From: Zingiber officinale
Taxonomy: Eukaryota; Streptophyta; Magnoliopsida; Zingiberales; Zingiberaceae
Assembly: GCF_018446385.1 (NCBI RefSeq)
Contig: NC_055991.1
Coordinates: 115,735,794 to 115,799,793, forward strand
Direction: 5' to 3'
DNA: 64,000 nucleotides
Position 1 is the first letter of the stretch. The number at the start of each line of letters is the position of its first letter. Positions 21,731 through 33,125 of this stretch are shown here, piece by piece. Both the position numbers and the translations under genes were made by a program. The notes under the pieces were generated by a model, which worked only from the letters and a program-made list of their open reading frames with translations, was not told the origin of the DNA and ran no database searches.

Positions 21731-22450
21731 TTTTCTACGTCCCATCCACGATGTCTCTGCTGCGACCCATGTGCCTACGGGAGCGCTCGTCGTATGTTCA
21801 CGTGCATCTCCACCTCGAGCTCGCGGGGCTTCCCCACTAAGACCTCCGTGCCCATCGGTATCCCCACCTCGCGCCGCGGGCATCTCCGTCACGACCCGTG
21901 AACTAACAGGTGTCCTCGCCTTGCGTCGTGGGTATCCCCACCGTGACCCGTGTAGGGCATCCTCACCCTGCCTCAAGTGTACTGGCTTCCGCACCGCGAC
22001 CCCCGTCTAATGGGCATCCCCGCTCGCCCGTGGCCGTCCCACCTGAATTGTAAAGGTTGAGGTGGCCTCCGGCGGCCCGCAAAAATCGCCGTGGGATAAC
22101 GAGACTTACGTGATCCCGCAATGCCTATGTTGAGTGGTGGATGGAATGATAAATTTAGTCCATTTCACTTGTCACATAATCAACATCAAAATAATTACAA
22201 TTTATCGATTTATCAAGAACAAGAACTAATACAATCTGTGATTTCAAGGGCCAAGATCATATTTTCTACCTCCGACGTATTATAAGTGTTTTTGGATGTA
22301 TCTGCTGAGTGAGGAGAGTCGTCCATCTTCAAAATTAGTCAAAGAAGTTGGGACACGATAAAAAAAATAAAAAAAAAAACAGAAGGCCACTAGCAAAATT
22401 TACGAGATGCAAACCGCCATGGTCGATCCAAAGATTTGAAACAGAGTCCA
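21731..22450. other. GC-rich degenerate repeats and intergenic DNA
   Basis: From 21740 to 22080 short units resembling GGTATCCCCACC(G)TGACCCGTG recur irregularly on a GC-rich background, followed by ordinary intergenic DNA. Open frames here give low-complexity Pro/Arg/Ala products with no known domain, so I call no gene. Confidence 0.5.
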
Positions 22451-22758
22451 AATGCTCAGGAAGAGGACTGAACCGGTTTGTTTGGGTCTGAACTGGAACG
22501 GGTCCGGCTGGGGGGGGGGGTTGCGGCGCAACCTGCCCGTCTATCTGATTATAAATTCGGACCAAGTTCTAACCGGACCCGGGCCGGGTCGGGTCTTGGT
22601 GAATATAGTGAGCCATTCAAATTCCCTGCCCGGTGGAAGAGAAGGCGACGTGTGCCCAGTGGGAAAAGCGGCTTCTAGGGTTTCGGTGAGCGGTAAATCA
22701 ACCGCCCGATCTCGCTCCTTGAGGTCTTCGATCTCGATCCGGATCTCGCCAGTTGATC

Positions 22759-24044
22759 ATGGGGAGGGGCAGGTTCAAGGCCAAGCCCACCGGCCGGAGA
22801 AACTTTTCCACGCCTGAAGAGATGGGTGATGCTCTCTAGTCCCCTTTAGCTTTTCCTTTTCTTGCTTTTGCATGTTCGGGCATATTTACTTTAACGATGT
22901 GTTAATTCCTCTATGTATTGTTTACTGCTTGCATTTGATCAATTGCTTTATCTGATAGTGGCGTGGCATAGTGAGGCCATGTGTCTGAATTAGATATTTT
23001 CCTTTGATGTTACCCTAATTGGTTTAGGTCAACATAGTATCCAGAAAGTTAGATTGGCAATTAGCAGTTTTTGGTTATAATAGCGGCTGAGTGATGAATG
23101 AGAACGTTTGGTTAAACTTTGAGTTTTCACTTCACTTGTGTTGTATAACTGACCACTCAAATTGCATACGAGTGCATACAAACTCATTCTATTTTATTGT
23201 AGAACGTTTTGAAGTATGTAAACAAAAATATGCAGTTAGACGTAACAATACAGAACCTAATCATGAGTTCATGTGCTCTGAAAGTAAGTTGATTTGATAA
23301 TTTCTTCTTGGTATCCTGAAAAACAAGTGAGGTTATGCTTTCATAGACATTCTAGTTGTTGCTTGGATAGCCATCTCTTCTCTCTAACAAGTTCTTTCAC
23401 AGTACTAATTACAACTTTATTTCACTTTATGAATACTAGTTTAGCTTTATCAAAATTCTAAATTATTTCTGTAAGTATCCAAGACTAGAAGTGAGTTTGA
23501 AGTGATTATTTGTGAAGAAATGAATACAATATTGTTTTCTGCAAATGACTTCTTTTTTCTATTTTTTCACATTAATATTTTCCTGAAATAGTGCTAGGAA
23601 TTTAAATAGATCTGTAGGATCTTCAGTCCTGGCCATTTATTACTATTGTGATGTGCAGTATGTTTTCTTGAATTCCTCATTCCTAATAAAATGTGGTTTG
23701 AGTGGATCTGCAACATCACTTAGCTTATCTATTTGTAAAATGTCTTCAACTGGAGTTTGAAGAGATCTGTAGTATGCAATTAAGACACTTCCCTTTTATT
23801 TGTTGCTTTGCTAAGGATATATTTAGGTTGCCAATGGGTTCTTTTTGTGTATGCCTGAGATCAGCAATTTTTACATGTTGTAAGAGTCATATAGCTGGAA
23901 AAAGTATCTTACATATAGTGAAGATTTTGATTGGATGGTTCTGTCTTTTTTTATGGGCTCCAAGCTCCTCTGCATGACATGTTTTATCTATTCAATGAAA
24001 TTGCAGCTGCTGGCTCCTCTGCTCGTCCTCGCACCTTCAGATAG
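22759..24044 (+). pseudogene. 28 kDa heat- and acid-stable phosphoprotein (PDAP1-like) gene fragment
   Basis: Exon 1 (22759-22825) encodes MGRGRFKAKPTGRRNFSTPE and continues EM; it ends in phase 1 at a GT donor. Exon 2 starts at 24007 after TTGCAG and gives AAGSSARPRTFR, completing the conserved N-terminus of this small, highly charged nuclear/cytoplasmic protein family. A TAG follows at 24042-24044, next to a plausible donor (TAG|GT); a single C-to-T change of a Gln codon would explain it. The acidic/basic remainder expected after exon 2 is absent: within 300 bp the sequence turns into the 3' end of RDM4. The GC-rich upstream region (22480-22750) may be its old promoter. It is a truncated copy unless a functional one lies elsewhere. 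Confidence 0.8.
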
Positions 24045-24354
24045 GTTGGCAGTTATTTGTGCTTGTTAAATGAGGATAATGTCTTCTATTTTCTCTGGAA
24101 AATCTTGGATATAGCAATTATTTATTTGGTCTCCTTTTGCATTGCTCATATATTGATACTTGCTGTTACAAAGAATTTTTTTTCCCTATTCAATTCTTTT
24201 AATGTTATTGCTGATTGATTTTTATGTCAATTTTGTCAGAATGTAGTTCATTTTAATAACTCTGAATAGGCACTCTTTCCTTCTTGTTTTCTCATCAGAT
24301 TATATATAGAGTACGTATAGAGCTATTCACCATGTAGATTAGCATTGTAAAAAG
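24045..24354. other. Junction DNA between PDAP1-like and RDM4 fragments
   Basis: Intron-like AT-rich sequence without coding potential. The change to RDM4-like sequence occurs near 24345-24365; no TE ends or obvious microhomology are visible there. Confidence 0.5.
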
Positions 24355-24602
24355 TGATAAAAGTATGATCCGTCACAATCTAATTATGAAAGTGATGATT
24401 CAAATGATATGATTGTATATTTTCTTTCATTTTAATCTGACTCATATCAATGTTTGTTAATATTAATACTTATTTATTTGCAGCTGAGAACAATCCATGA
24501 AATGATTATCGCGATGAAGAGTCTGACTTTCAAGATTCTGATGGAAACTATGATCAAAGTGGAGAGGAAGATTGAGAGGACTGGAGATGGGGATATCATT
24601 AA
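24355..24602 (+). pseudogene. RDM4 3' fragment (exons 9-10), dead
   Basis: Exon 9 is partial (SQSNYESDDSN), its GT donor changed to AT (AAATGATATGA). Exon 10 (24484-24602) has Trp changed to TGA after NNP and Arg changed to TGA before EDWRWGYH. The 3' flank is collinear with those of copies 1 and 2. Exons 1-8 are missing. It abuts the PDAP1-like piece on the same strand. Confidence 0.9.
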
Positions 24603-25173
24603 ATTTGTCCATTGTACTTGTGTTAAGCTGAAGCAATCACTTCAGAAGCTAAATATGAGAATGAAAATTTTGTTATTGATTTAGAAGATTTCTGATTCAG
24701 ATTATAAACTATAAAAGTTATTGGTGAAAGGAAAGGAAGATCGAGAATATTGGAGATGGGAATATGTCAATTAATTTAGTGTGCACGTGTTAAATCGAGA
24801 CACTGATTGTCTTATTTTGATGTGTATTTTGTGTTGCTCAATATTTTATAAATAGACATCTAAAATTGGTCATATGGATTATGTTTGGTAGTTAATGGAA
24901 TATAACAACTATATTATGTAAATGTATTTTTTTTTTTTTTTACAATTTTTTTAGAAATTTATAAATTAATTTTTTTTCATGCTAATTTGTATAAATTTTA
25001 CAATTTAAAAGTCGATAAGATAATACGCCCCGCTATCTATGCACGTATAAATTAAAACGTTTTCTTGTGATAACATTAATCTTTTTTAACCTAAACTTAC
25101 AAATTTTTTTATGTAATAATAAAAATACTTTCTGAGGCAAACAGTTATATTTTTTTTCTTGGTGATAATATAA
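24603..25173. other. 3' flank of the RDM4 fragment
   Basis: Non-coding, AT-rich, collinear with the flanks downstream of RDM4 copies 1 and 2 (shared AAAAGTCGATAAGATAATA near 25006). Confidence 0.65.
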
Positions 25174-25570
25174 GAGCATCCACATCAATTACTCTAAACT
25201 TAACTTTTACCTTAAATTTTACATTTTGCATTAAAAAAGCATCCGCATCAGCTACCCTACCCATTCCCTAAATATACATTTCATGAATAGTAGTTCTTTA
25301 AATTTAGGGAATGAATTTCATTCCCTAAACATTAAAATACTATTTCTCTCTCCTCCCTCTAATAATAAAAAATTTCTCTCTCCTTCATCTCTCCTCCATT
25401 TAATAATAAAGAATATGGAGGAAAGAGAAAAAATAATAAAAAAATAAATATATGGTAAATTATAGGGAAGCTGATGTATTATGTAGTGAAAAATGGATAT
25501 CTAAATTTAATAAAATAGTTCTTTTACCATAAATTTTAGATTTTGGATGAGGATACTGATGTAGATGCTC
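25174..25570. mobile_element. Tourist-like (PIF/Harbinger) MITE
   Basis: This 397-bp element has terminal inverted repeats GAGCATC(C/T)ACATCA flanked by the 3-bp duplication TAA (25171-25173 and 25571-25573), as PIF/Harbinger-derived MITEs make. Secondary copies of the motif lie inside (GCATCCGCATCAG near 25231 and GCTGATGTA near 25470), suggesting nesting of a related element or an internal inverted repeat. There is no transposase. Confidence 0.85.
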
Positions 25571-26079
25571 TAAGTACTTACGATATCAATCGATCACTCT
25601 CCATTGTTGGAGTCAAGTAGCGGGCTTTCTTAATTTTTTAGATATTAAATATCGGGTTTTAATTTTAATGAATTAACGGATAATTTTTTTTAAATTAATT
25701 GCCATTAATTTGATACTTGGTACTAATATAAAAAAAACAATAATATAGATCTAATAGCTACGGCGCTTGTAATTAAAGTCGAGAGTATCATCCTCATTGC
25801 TTGTAAATTATCCTTTCTATTTGTTATTCCTTTTGTGATTTAAAATCTTGACCTATATCTAATTGGAACGATATAGTTACGATATCGTGCCCATATGATT
25901 AGGGGTGGGGGAAATACCAAGAATTTTGGTATATCATATATACCGTACTGATATTTATCGTTTATATCAAAATTTTTGATATATCGAAAATTTTGGTATA
26001 GTATTATTATATGGTACCGAAATTTTCGATATCGGAATCAATATAAAATTTATGATTTTTTTATATTTCAAAATATAAT
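25571..26079. other. Intergenic DNA with RDM4 flank remnant and AT-rich inverted repeats
   Basis: 25741-25880 matches 59360-59490 downstream of RDM4 copy 2. From 25900 there is a run of GGTAT/ATACC and ATTTTGATAT/ATATCAAAAT inverted motifs, resembling a hAT-type MITE remnant; I cannot fix its ends. Confidence 0.45.
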
Positions 26080-27409
26080 TGATCTTTTCCGAAAGATGAG
26101 TCGATGGACGCTGAGGATGTGGCACTCCTGTTGACTAGCTGAGGACTATGAGGGCGTAAGTCTCCTGCTGACGTGGACCTACAAACACAACGCCGAGCCG
26201 GGGAGGGGTTCCCCGACGATGGCCCTCCGACGCTCAAGTAAGATCTCCGACGAAAAAAGGAGTAGAGCCGAAAAAGAAACGAGAACTGTAGCTACAGTAT
26301 ATATGTGTGCATACCTCCATCGAAGTCTGGGGGTCCTTATATAAGGCTCCCAAAGGCGCACACACGATCCTCGAGGCGTGCACGCTCCTCAAAACATACC
26401 TGGATGGACATGTTAGAAAAGCGTGTCTGACGCCATACCATAGTAGCACGAGCATATCTCTGACGTGACAGTGGAAGTTTCCACCGTACGATTCCCTGTC
26501 TGACTATGTCGCTAACCACGCCTCTTGTCGGCGGCATTAATTCCTAAGAAGATATCACCAACTGCTCCTTTTGTCCTTTATCGGGTCGAGCATAAGAACC
26601 GCTCGGCTAGCACCTTTCCCTGGCCGAGCGAAGGGACCGCTCGGCTAACGCCCTCCCGGCGCCACCAAGGTCGGACCGACTCGGATGTCAGCTCGACCGA
26701 TGATTTGATGTCTTCCTACCTGTCGGGTCGATGTCGTGCTCCTGGTTAGCCGAGCGGGATGTCCGCTCGGCCTTTATCTCTTCCTGCTTTGCCTTATGAG
26801 CGTCGGAAACTCGGCACCAGGCCGAGCTGTCAAGATGTCGAGTCGGCTATTCTTCCTGCCGCTTGGGAAGGTATCTCACCCGATCAGCTGCCTACCCCGG
26901 CCGTTAACCACTTTGACTTCCTACCGGGCGGGCCTCGTCTTACCACCGGATCACGTGACTCCCTCTCAAGTCTAGTCGAAGGAGGCTGCAAGTCCGACTA
27001 ACTGGACAAGTAGCTTGGTGAACGGTTGGTCGAGCGGCTAAAATAGATGAATTGAATCCCGCTCGGTCTCCATAGGACTGATCTTTCTCTCCCGGTCGGT
27101 GCTTCGTGTCTTTGTACTTGGATATTTTTGGATGTCTTTCCTCACCGCTTTCGAAGTGGCGCGGGCCGGTCAGCTAATGCTGACACCGTCCGAATCTGTT
27201 CGTGATGCGTACAAATCACTTCCATTAAGGCCGAGCACACGCCCATTAAATGTTGTCCCGTGGGAGGATGCCACGTGTCGTTGGCACAGTAGCCGCACGT
27301 CCGAGGTGACAGCTGCTGATGTGACGTTTGGCGGTTCGAATTCAACGATCGGATGTGCACTTCGATTCCTGTGCCCTAGATCGGACGACCTCAGTCGGCC
27401 GCGCCCATC
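26080..27409 (-). repeat. Gypsy element 3' LTR and adjoining 3' region (right border unresolved)
   Basis: The proposed left edge is TGATCTTTTCCG at 26080. On the minus strand a TATA-type core lies in the palindrome CCTTATATAAGG (26335-26346), with R-U5-like sequence running to 26080. The region to the right would be U3. The far LTR of this element is missing, so ends and target duplication cannot be confirmed. Frames inside are shadows. Confidence 0.55.
26585..27075 (-). promoter_or_regulatory. CCGCTCGGC / GCCGAGCGG inverted motif cluster upstream of the Gypsy LTR TATA
   Basis: CCGCTCGGCT and its complement AGCCGAGCGG, plus shorter forms, recur at least eight times in alternating orientation. 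On the minus strand the cluster is upstream of the TATA core at 26335-26346. Confidence 0.5.
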
Positions 27410-27418
27410 TTTATAAAG
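27410..27418 (+). promoter_or_regulatory. TATA-like box for the antisense ORF of the Gypsy element
   Basis: TTTATAAAG lies about 280 bp before the ATG at 27694 on the plus strand, opposite to the element's pol. Confidence 0.5.
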
Positions 27419-27693
27419 CTTCAGCGTCGTCGCTTCTTCCTCTGCGTTCTATTTCTGCTCTTCGATCGTTTGCTCCGACGACTTTGTTTGCTTCTAGCAC
27501 TCCGACGACTCCCAGCTTTCTCCCTCGGTGCTCCATTTTCCTGTAAGCTTTGACTTCTGTTCCTTCGTCTTCTCTTCTGGCCTTTACCATTTTCCGGTGT
27601 TACGTCGTTCTGTTTAGTGAACCTCTTGTTGATCCTGCTTCGTCTTTCCGTTGACTCCCTTAGCAAATCCTTCTGCTTCTTTGTTTTCCGACT

Positions 27694-29921
27694 ATGGCCA
27701 GTTCCTCCCAGCCAATCGACCCGACCCTTGGTCTCTGGTATACCACCATGGAGACCAGGTTTGATGCGGGCGATGCGGCACACCTCATTAATGCTTTTGA
27801 CCTCCCGCCTGACCACAAGATTGTCCTAGCTGGTCCGTCCGATCGACCACACAACCCGTCGACCGGCACTATTTGTTTCTTTCGAGACCAGTTCGTGGCC
27901 GGCCTCCGGTTTCCCATTCATCCGTTCATAACCGAAGTTTGTAATTTTTTTCGAATCCCGCTTGCCCAGCTCGTCCCCAACTCCTTCCGCCTCCTGTGTG
28001 GCGTGGTGGTGTTGTTCCGCGTGCACAACATCCCATTGACCCCTCAGGTCTTCCACTACTTCTACTACCCCAAACAATCTGAGCTGGGCACCTATCTGTT
28101 CCAGTCCCATATTGGCCTGGTTTTCTTCGACAAGATGCCCTCCTCCAACAAACACTGGAAGGAGTACTTTTTTATTTAAGACCCCCCGAGCGACCCCACT
28201 TCCGAACTCAATGGCAACCGCCCTGCCACCCCCCGCCCGAGCTGAAGAGGTACAAGACTCAACCGGACTACCTCCACGCCGCTAATATGTTGGTCGGGCT
28301 GAAATTCAACATTCACAAGATGCTACCAGAAGGCGTGATGTACATGTTCGGGCTAAGTCTGAGCCGAGTGAAGCTCCCGAGCAGCCCAGGTATGGAATTT
28401 CTTAATTTTCTTCCTTTGAGTCTAATTGATTCTGTTCTTCTCTTGCAGTCGACATCATGATGCGTGCCCGAGCAGCTGGTATAATGAAGGCTAAGCAGGC
28501 CAAGATCGAAGCAGTTGCTACTAAGGAGATGGCGCGGCTTGGCCTGACCCCGGTCAGTTCTCAAGAGGGCACAGCTGGGGAAAATACACCTGCGGGTGAC
28601 GGGACCGTCGAGTGGACGCCCAGCGTGGGAGGGGCAACCAAACTAGGCTCAGTTTGCGGTGCGCCGCCCATCATTCCTGCTGAGGGATCGGGGTCCTCGG
28701 GCGACGAAGTACCGCTCTCCCGCAAGAGGCACCGAATGGAGGCGCCATCCCGATCTGCTACTTCAGCCATCCAAGCTTCTACAGAGGGAGGCGTCCCGTC
28801 CCTAACCCCCGTAACAGTGGAGGCTACTTCCTCCGATAGAACTTCGTCCGTGGCTGAGCTACAGGAGCCGCTCTCCGTTCAGCCAATCACCTCCCTTCCT
28901 CCGGCAAGGCGGAAGATAACCCGATCAGCCATTCTTCCCATTCGTCTTGCCCAAGCCTCCGGTCCGTCTGCCTCTGCCCAATTGGCGCTGGGCAGGAGAC
29001 GATCCATCACCACCACCCTTCGCCTGCCGACTGAGGATCTTCTTACGTCTGGAGACCAGCCCAGCTCTCCCCAACATCAAGTCTACATTCTAGGTCGGTT
29101 TGCCTGCGTCTGGGAGGAGGGGAGGGCGCGAGCAGCCATGAAGCCCCTGGGTGCGCTGGCCGATAGTCATCTGGAGATGTCCACCGGGGTTAGTATTTGC
29201 GTTAGTTCATAAGTTACCTCCGCTCGGCACTAATTTTTGCTTGCAGTACTAGGTGGAGAATATCGTCATGTGCTAGCGGCTGGCCCAAGTGGAAGATGAG
29301 CTGAAGAGACTCAAGATTTCTGGAGAAGCCTCTTCCCAGGGACCATCGCCCGCCCGTTTGAAGGCTGAGCTAGAGAAGGTCCAACGACTCCTCGCCGAGG
29401 AACAGCAGAAATCGGCCGAGCAGGCCAGCAGACTGGGCCAAATAGAGGCACAGTTGAAGACTTATGATAAGAACCTTGACCTGGCCTCCACGAGGAAACA
29501 ATGGGCCATCGCCGACTTAGAAGAAAAGGATAAAGAAGCCATATAGTTGGCCAAAGATCTGAAGAAAGCAAAGGACTCCCTATCTGCCGAGCGGGAGAGC
29601 CGCTCGGCCAAGGAGGTGGAGCTTCAGAATCAAGTGAAGCATTTGGAAGAGGAGCTGGAGGCCTCCCGTGCTGCCCTGAAGACCTATCAGGAGGCCAAAC
29701 CGAGTTGCTTTGTCGCCTGGAAGCAACAGTACTTGCGCTCGGACCAATTTTTGGAGAAGGCGACCAACCGTATCGTCCACTCGTTCGAGCTGGCCATCGA
29801 CGCCATGCTCGTCCAGCTGAAGGCTAACGGCCACCTCCCTGAAGCTTTCTCCGACAGGGATGTCAACCAAGTCCAGCTTCTTGAGGCTATTCCCAACGAG
29901 GCCTTTAAATGTATTGAGTGA
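27694..29921 (+). pseudogene. Antisense additional ORF of the Gypsy element (putative gypsy-type transposon domain)
   Basis: The N-terminal part (27694-28170) contains FFRDQFVAGLRFPIHPFITE and PNSFRLLCGVVVLFRVHNI, the hallmark of the domain named putative gypsy-type transposon. It is often carried antisense between pol and the 3' LTR in Tat/Grande-like elements; its role is unknown. Two introns fit well: 28390-28448 and 29189-29246. The C-terminal half (29290-29740) is a long coiled coil (LKAELEKVQRLLAEEQQKSA, later VKHLEEELEASRA). Lesions: a frameshift in the T run near 28172 and stops near 29250, 29272 and 29546. It reads opposite to the RNase H/integrase at 31040-33125. Confidence 0.8.
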
Positions 29922-30139
29922 GCAAGGAGTCGATAGAGTGTTTTTTGTAAGCCTTAACTGTATTCCTGCCGTTCGGCAGCGTCTATCAATGAAATCTTTT
30001 TGCGTCTTTTTCATATGCTGTTTGCTTGCTAAGTATTTGGATGTGCAATCCCGATCAGCAGTGGCGCCCATGTTATTATTGAAATATTCGCTTAGCATCA
30101 TGCCTCTAGGGTTTATAGTTGCCGCTCGACTTCAGTTTT
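29922..30139. other. Spacer between antisense ORF and tandem array
   Basis: Short non-coding stretch that probably contains the 3' UTR of the antisense ORF; an AATGAAATC polyadenylation-like motif occurs near 29988. Confidence 0.4.
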
Positions 30140-30906
30140 AGCGTCTACGCTTAGATGATTTTCTAAGGCCCGGGTTTATCGTCGCCGCTCGATGCTCTAT
30201 AAGGCGGGGTTTTTATAGTCACCGCTCCGACTCTAGAGTTTAACGTCGCCGCTCGACGGTCTTCAAGGCGGGGTTTTTATAGACGCCGCTCCGACTCTAG
30301 GGTTTAACGTCGCCGCTCGACGGTCTTCAAGGCGGGGTTTTTATAGTCGTCGCTCCGACTCTAAGATTTAACGTCGCCGCTCGACGGTCTTCAAGGCGGA
30401 GTTTTTATAGTCTCCGCTCCGACTATAGGGTTTAACGTCGCCGCTTGACGGTCTGTAAGGCGGGGTTTTTATAGTCGCCGCTCCAACTCTAGGGTTTAAC
30501 GTTGCCGCTCGACGGTCTGTAAGGTGGGGTTTTTATAGTCACCGCTTCGACTCTAGGGTTTAACGTCGCCGTTCGACGGTCTTCAAGGCGGGATTTTTAT
30601 AGTTGTCGCTCCGACTCTAGGGTTTAACGTCGTCGCTCGACGGTCTTCAAGGCGGGGTTTTTATAGTTGCCGCTCCGACTCTAGGGTTTAAAGTCACCGC
30701 TCGATGGTCTTCAAGGTGAGGTTTTTATAGTCATCGCTCCAACTCTAGGGTTTAATGTCGCCGCTCAACGGTCTTTAAGGCGGGGTTTTTATAGTCGCCG
30801 CTCCGACTCTAGGGTTTAACGTCGCCGCTCGACGGTCTTCAAGGCGGGGTTTTTATAGTCGCCGCTTCGACTCTGGGGTTTAACGTCGCCGCTCGACGGT
30901 CTTCAG
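30140..30906. repeat. 64-bp tandem array (~12 units) in the Gypsy element
   Basis: The unit consists of GTCGCCGCTCGACGGTCTTC, then AAGGCGGGGTTTTTATAGTC, then GCCGCTCCGACTCTAGGGTT, then TAAC. Unit starts measured at AAGGCG fall at 30201, 30265 and 30329, so the period is 64 bp. Variation between units is mainly C/T. Its place between pol and the antisense ORF fits arrays known in Tat-type Gypsy elements. Confidence 0.92.
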
Positions 30907-31039
30907 AATGGGTTGGTCGCTCGACGATAACTTTGTAAACCTTTGCTTTAGCTTTTAATCCTGCAGTCGAAGGACGCAGAGAATGAAGATTACATGGTAT
31001 TAGTTACATCAGCACACCTTTCACTCAGCTCGGTACAGC

Positions 31040-32216
31040 TGGAGGTGGTTTGCACTCCATAGACGCTCTAGCCTCCGTCTGTCCTCGTCTTCTTGGTAAT
31101 AAGCACCCGACCGGAGCTTCCCACGACATTGAAGGGTCCGGCCCAAGGAGCCTCCAGCTTGGTGACATTCCCGACTAGCTTCACCTTCTTCCATACGAAG
31201 TTGCCGACCTAAAAAGATTTAGGTATTACCCGCCTGTTGTAGTTCTGGCGCATCCTCTATCAGTAGGCCATCAATCGGACGACTGCTTTGGCGTGTGCTT
31301 CATCCACCAAGTCCAGCTCCAGGAGTCTCTGCTCAGCGTTCTCCTCGCTATACTGTTGCAGACGATCAGACTCAATTCCAACTTCAACAGGGACGACTGC
31401 TTCACCTCCATAAACCAAGTGGAATGGTATCACTCCCGTCCCCTCCTTTGGGGTCATGCGAATTGCCCATAGCACGCCTGGAAGCTTGTCTGCCCAGCTG
31501 CCTTCGACGTGGTCGAGCCGAACTCGAAGAATTCGCAAAATCTCCCGATTGGCGACTATAGCTTGTCCGTTTCTTTGGGGATACACTATGGAAGTGAAGG
31601 TATGTTGAATCCCATAGCCTTCGCACCATTCTCTGAGGCGTTGCCTGGCGAACTGTCTCCCATTGTCGGAGATGAGCCGACGCAGAATTCCGAACCGGCA
31701 TATGATGTGCTGCCAGATGAATTTCTGAACCATCTGCTCAGTTATTCTTGCAAGCGGCTCAGCCTCGACCCATTTGGAGAAGTAGTCTACCGCGACGAGC
31801 AGGAACATTCGTTAGTCGGTCGCCATGGGGAAGGGCCCCACTATATCCATACCCCATTGATCGAACGGGCAAGATATTGTGGACGTCGTCATCTCTTCTG
31901 TGGGTCGGTGCGAGAGGTTGCGATACCTCTGGCAGGACAGACAGGTGGACACTATCCGAGCGGCATCCGCCTAGAGGGTTGGCCAAAAATATTCAGCCAG
32001 CAGTATCTTTCTGGCCAACGACCGACCGCCCGGGTGTCCTCCGTAAGTTTCTTGATGCACCTCCTGTAGAATGCACTCGATATCTTCTGGTCCAACGCAC
32101 TTGAGTAGGGGCCGGGAGAAAGCTTTCTTGTATAGTTGATCCCTAATCAGCGTGAATCTTCCTGCTCTCCTTCTTAACAGGTGAGCTTCCTCCTGATCGG
32201 ACGGCGTAATTCCTGA
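31040..32216 (-). pseudogene. Gypsy integrase (HHCC, core, C-terminal part)
   Basis: Integrase joins element DNA to the host chromosome. Minus strand, in order: HHCC zinc-binding region (EVHQETYGGHPGG, later CLSCQRYR), catalytic core with DYFSKWVEAEPLARITEQ (first Asp) and LISDNGRQF (second Asp), and a C-terminal part reading NYNRRVIPKSF and KKVKLVGNVTKLEAPWAGPF. The expected catalytic Glu in the GQAEV-type motif is Ile (NGQAIVANREI), so the DDE triad is incomplete. In-frame stops occur near 31805 and 31258. It follows RNase H in the order usual for Gypsy. Confidence 0.9.
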
Positions 32217-33125
32217 TCACAGGAACTCTATCAACGCTGTCCTCCAATCGTTTGGGAAGGCGAATCCTTCCATCCGATCAACGTGTGCCACCAGAGATAC
32301 CTGCTCAATCGACTGCGATATAACAACAGGTGATATGGAGCTGGCTAGCTTAGCCAGCTCGTCTGCCACTTGATTTTCCGCTTTGGGTATCTTCTGAATA
32401 ACCACCTCCCGAAAATTGGCTTTTAACCTTTCAAAGGCTTTGGCGTAGAGCTTGAGTCGAGTGTTGCTTATCTCAAATGTTTCAGTGAGTTGCTGAGCGA
32501 CTAACTGGGAATCCGAGTGAATCAAGACCCTGATCGCTCTGACATGCCGAGCGGCTTGCAGTCCTGCTATGAGCGTCTCGTATTCGACCTCATTATTAGT
32601 TGCCCGATATTCTAGCCGAATGGACAGATGCATCCGTTCTTCCTGAGGGGAGATCAGTAGTACACCGACTCCGCTCCCTTGCCGAGTGGACAATCCGTCC
32701 ACATATATCCTCCAAGTGGCTTCTGGCTCGAGATTTTGTACCTCAGTGATAAAGTCCGCCAAGGATTGTGCCTTATTGGTTGTTCGGGACTGATACTGTA
32801 TGTCGAATTCACGAAGCTCTGTTGTCCATTTGATCAACCGCCCGGATGCTTTTGGATTGAGGAGGACTCGACCCAGATGGCTATTTGTCGTTACTATGAT
32901 TGTATGCGCGAGAAAGGATGGTCGAAGCCTCCGAGCGGTGAGCACCAGCGCAAAGGCAAGTTTCTCGAGACTAGTGTAGCGGGATTCAGCATCTTTTAAG
33001 ATATGGCTCAGGAAGTACACTGGTTGTTCCTCGCCGTTCGGCCGCACCAACGGCGAGCTGACAACGTGCTTGGTCGAGGATAAATAAATATGAAGCGGCT
33101 CATTGACAGCTGGCTTAGCCAATTC
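32217..33125 (-). pseudogene. Gypsy reverse transcriptase C-terminus plus RNase H domains
   Basis: It begins inside the RT/RNase H connection (NEPLHIYLSSTKHVVSSPLV, SRYTSLEKLAFALVLTARRL), then a second RNase H with YVDGLSTRQGSGVGVLL, the Glu in NNEVEYETLIAG, HSDSQLVAQQL and VADELAKLAS. The DEDD-type residues appear present. Frames are open for over 300 codons, unusually well preserved, but RT catalytic motifs, protease and gag are missing because the element is cut near 33125 by the Copia E sequence. The apparent N-terminal codons of the open frame (33182-33125) belong to Copia E gag. Confidence 0.88.

Noticed and set aside
21771-22010. GC-rich open frames on both strands
   Set aside because: Composition-driven; degenerate short repeats, no domain, no splice support.
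22452-22817. 121-codon frame overlapping the PDAP1-like exon 1
   Set aside because: Low-complexity Arg/Gly/Ser product in another frame; the conserved MGRGRFKAKPTGRR start is in the frame annotated.
30140-30906. Regular repeat array considered as CRISPR-like
   Set aside because: Contiguous 64-bp tandem units without spacers, in a plant Gypsy element.
31509-32104. Plus-strand frames of 118-186 codons
   Set aside because: Antisense shadows of the Gypsy integrase and its HHCC region.
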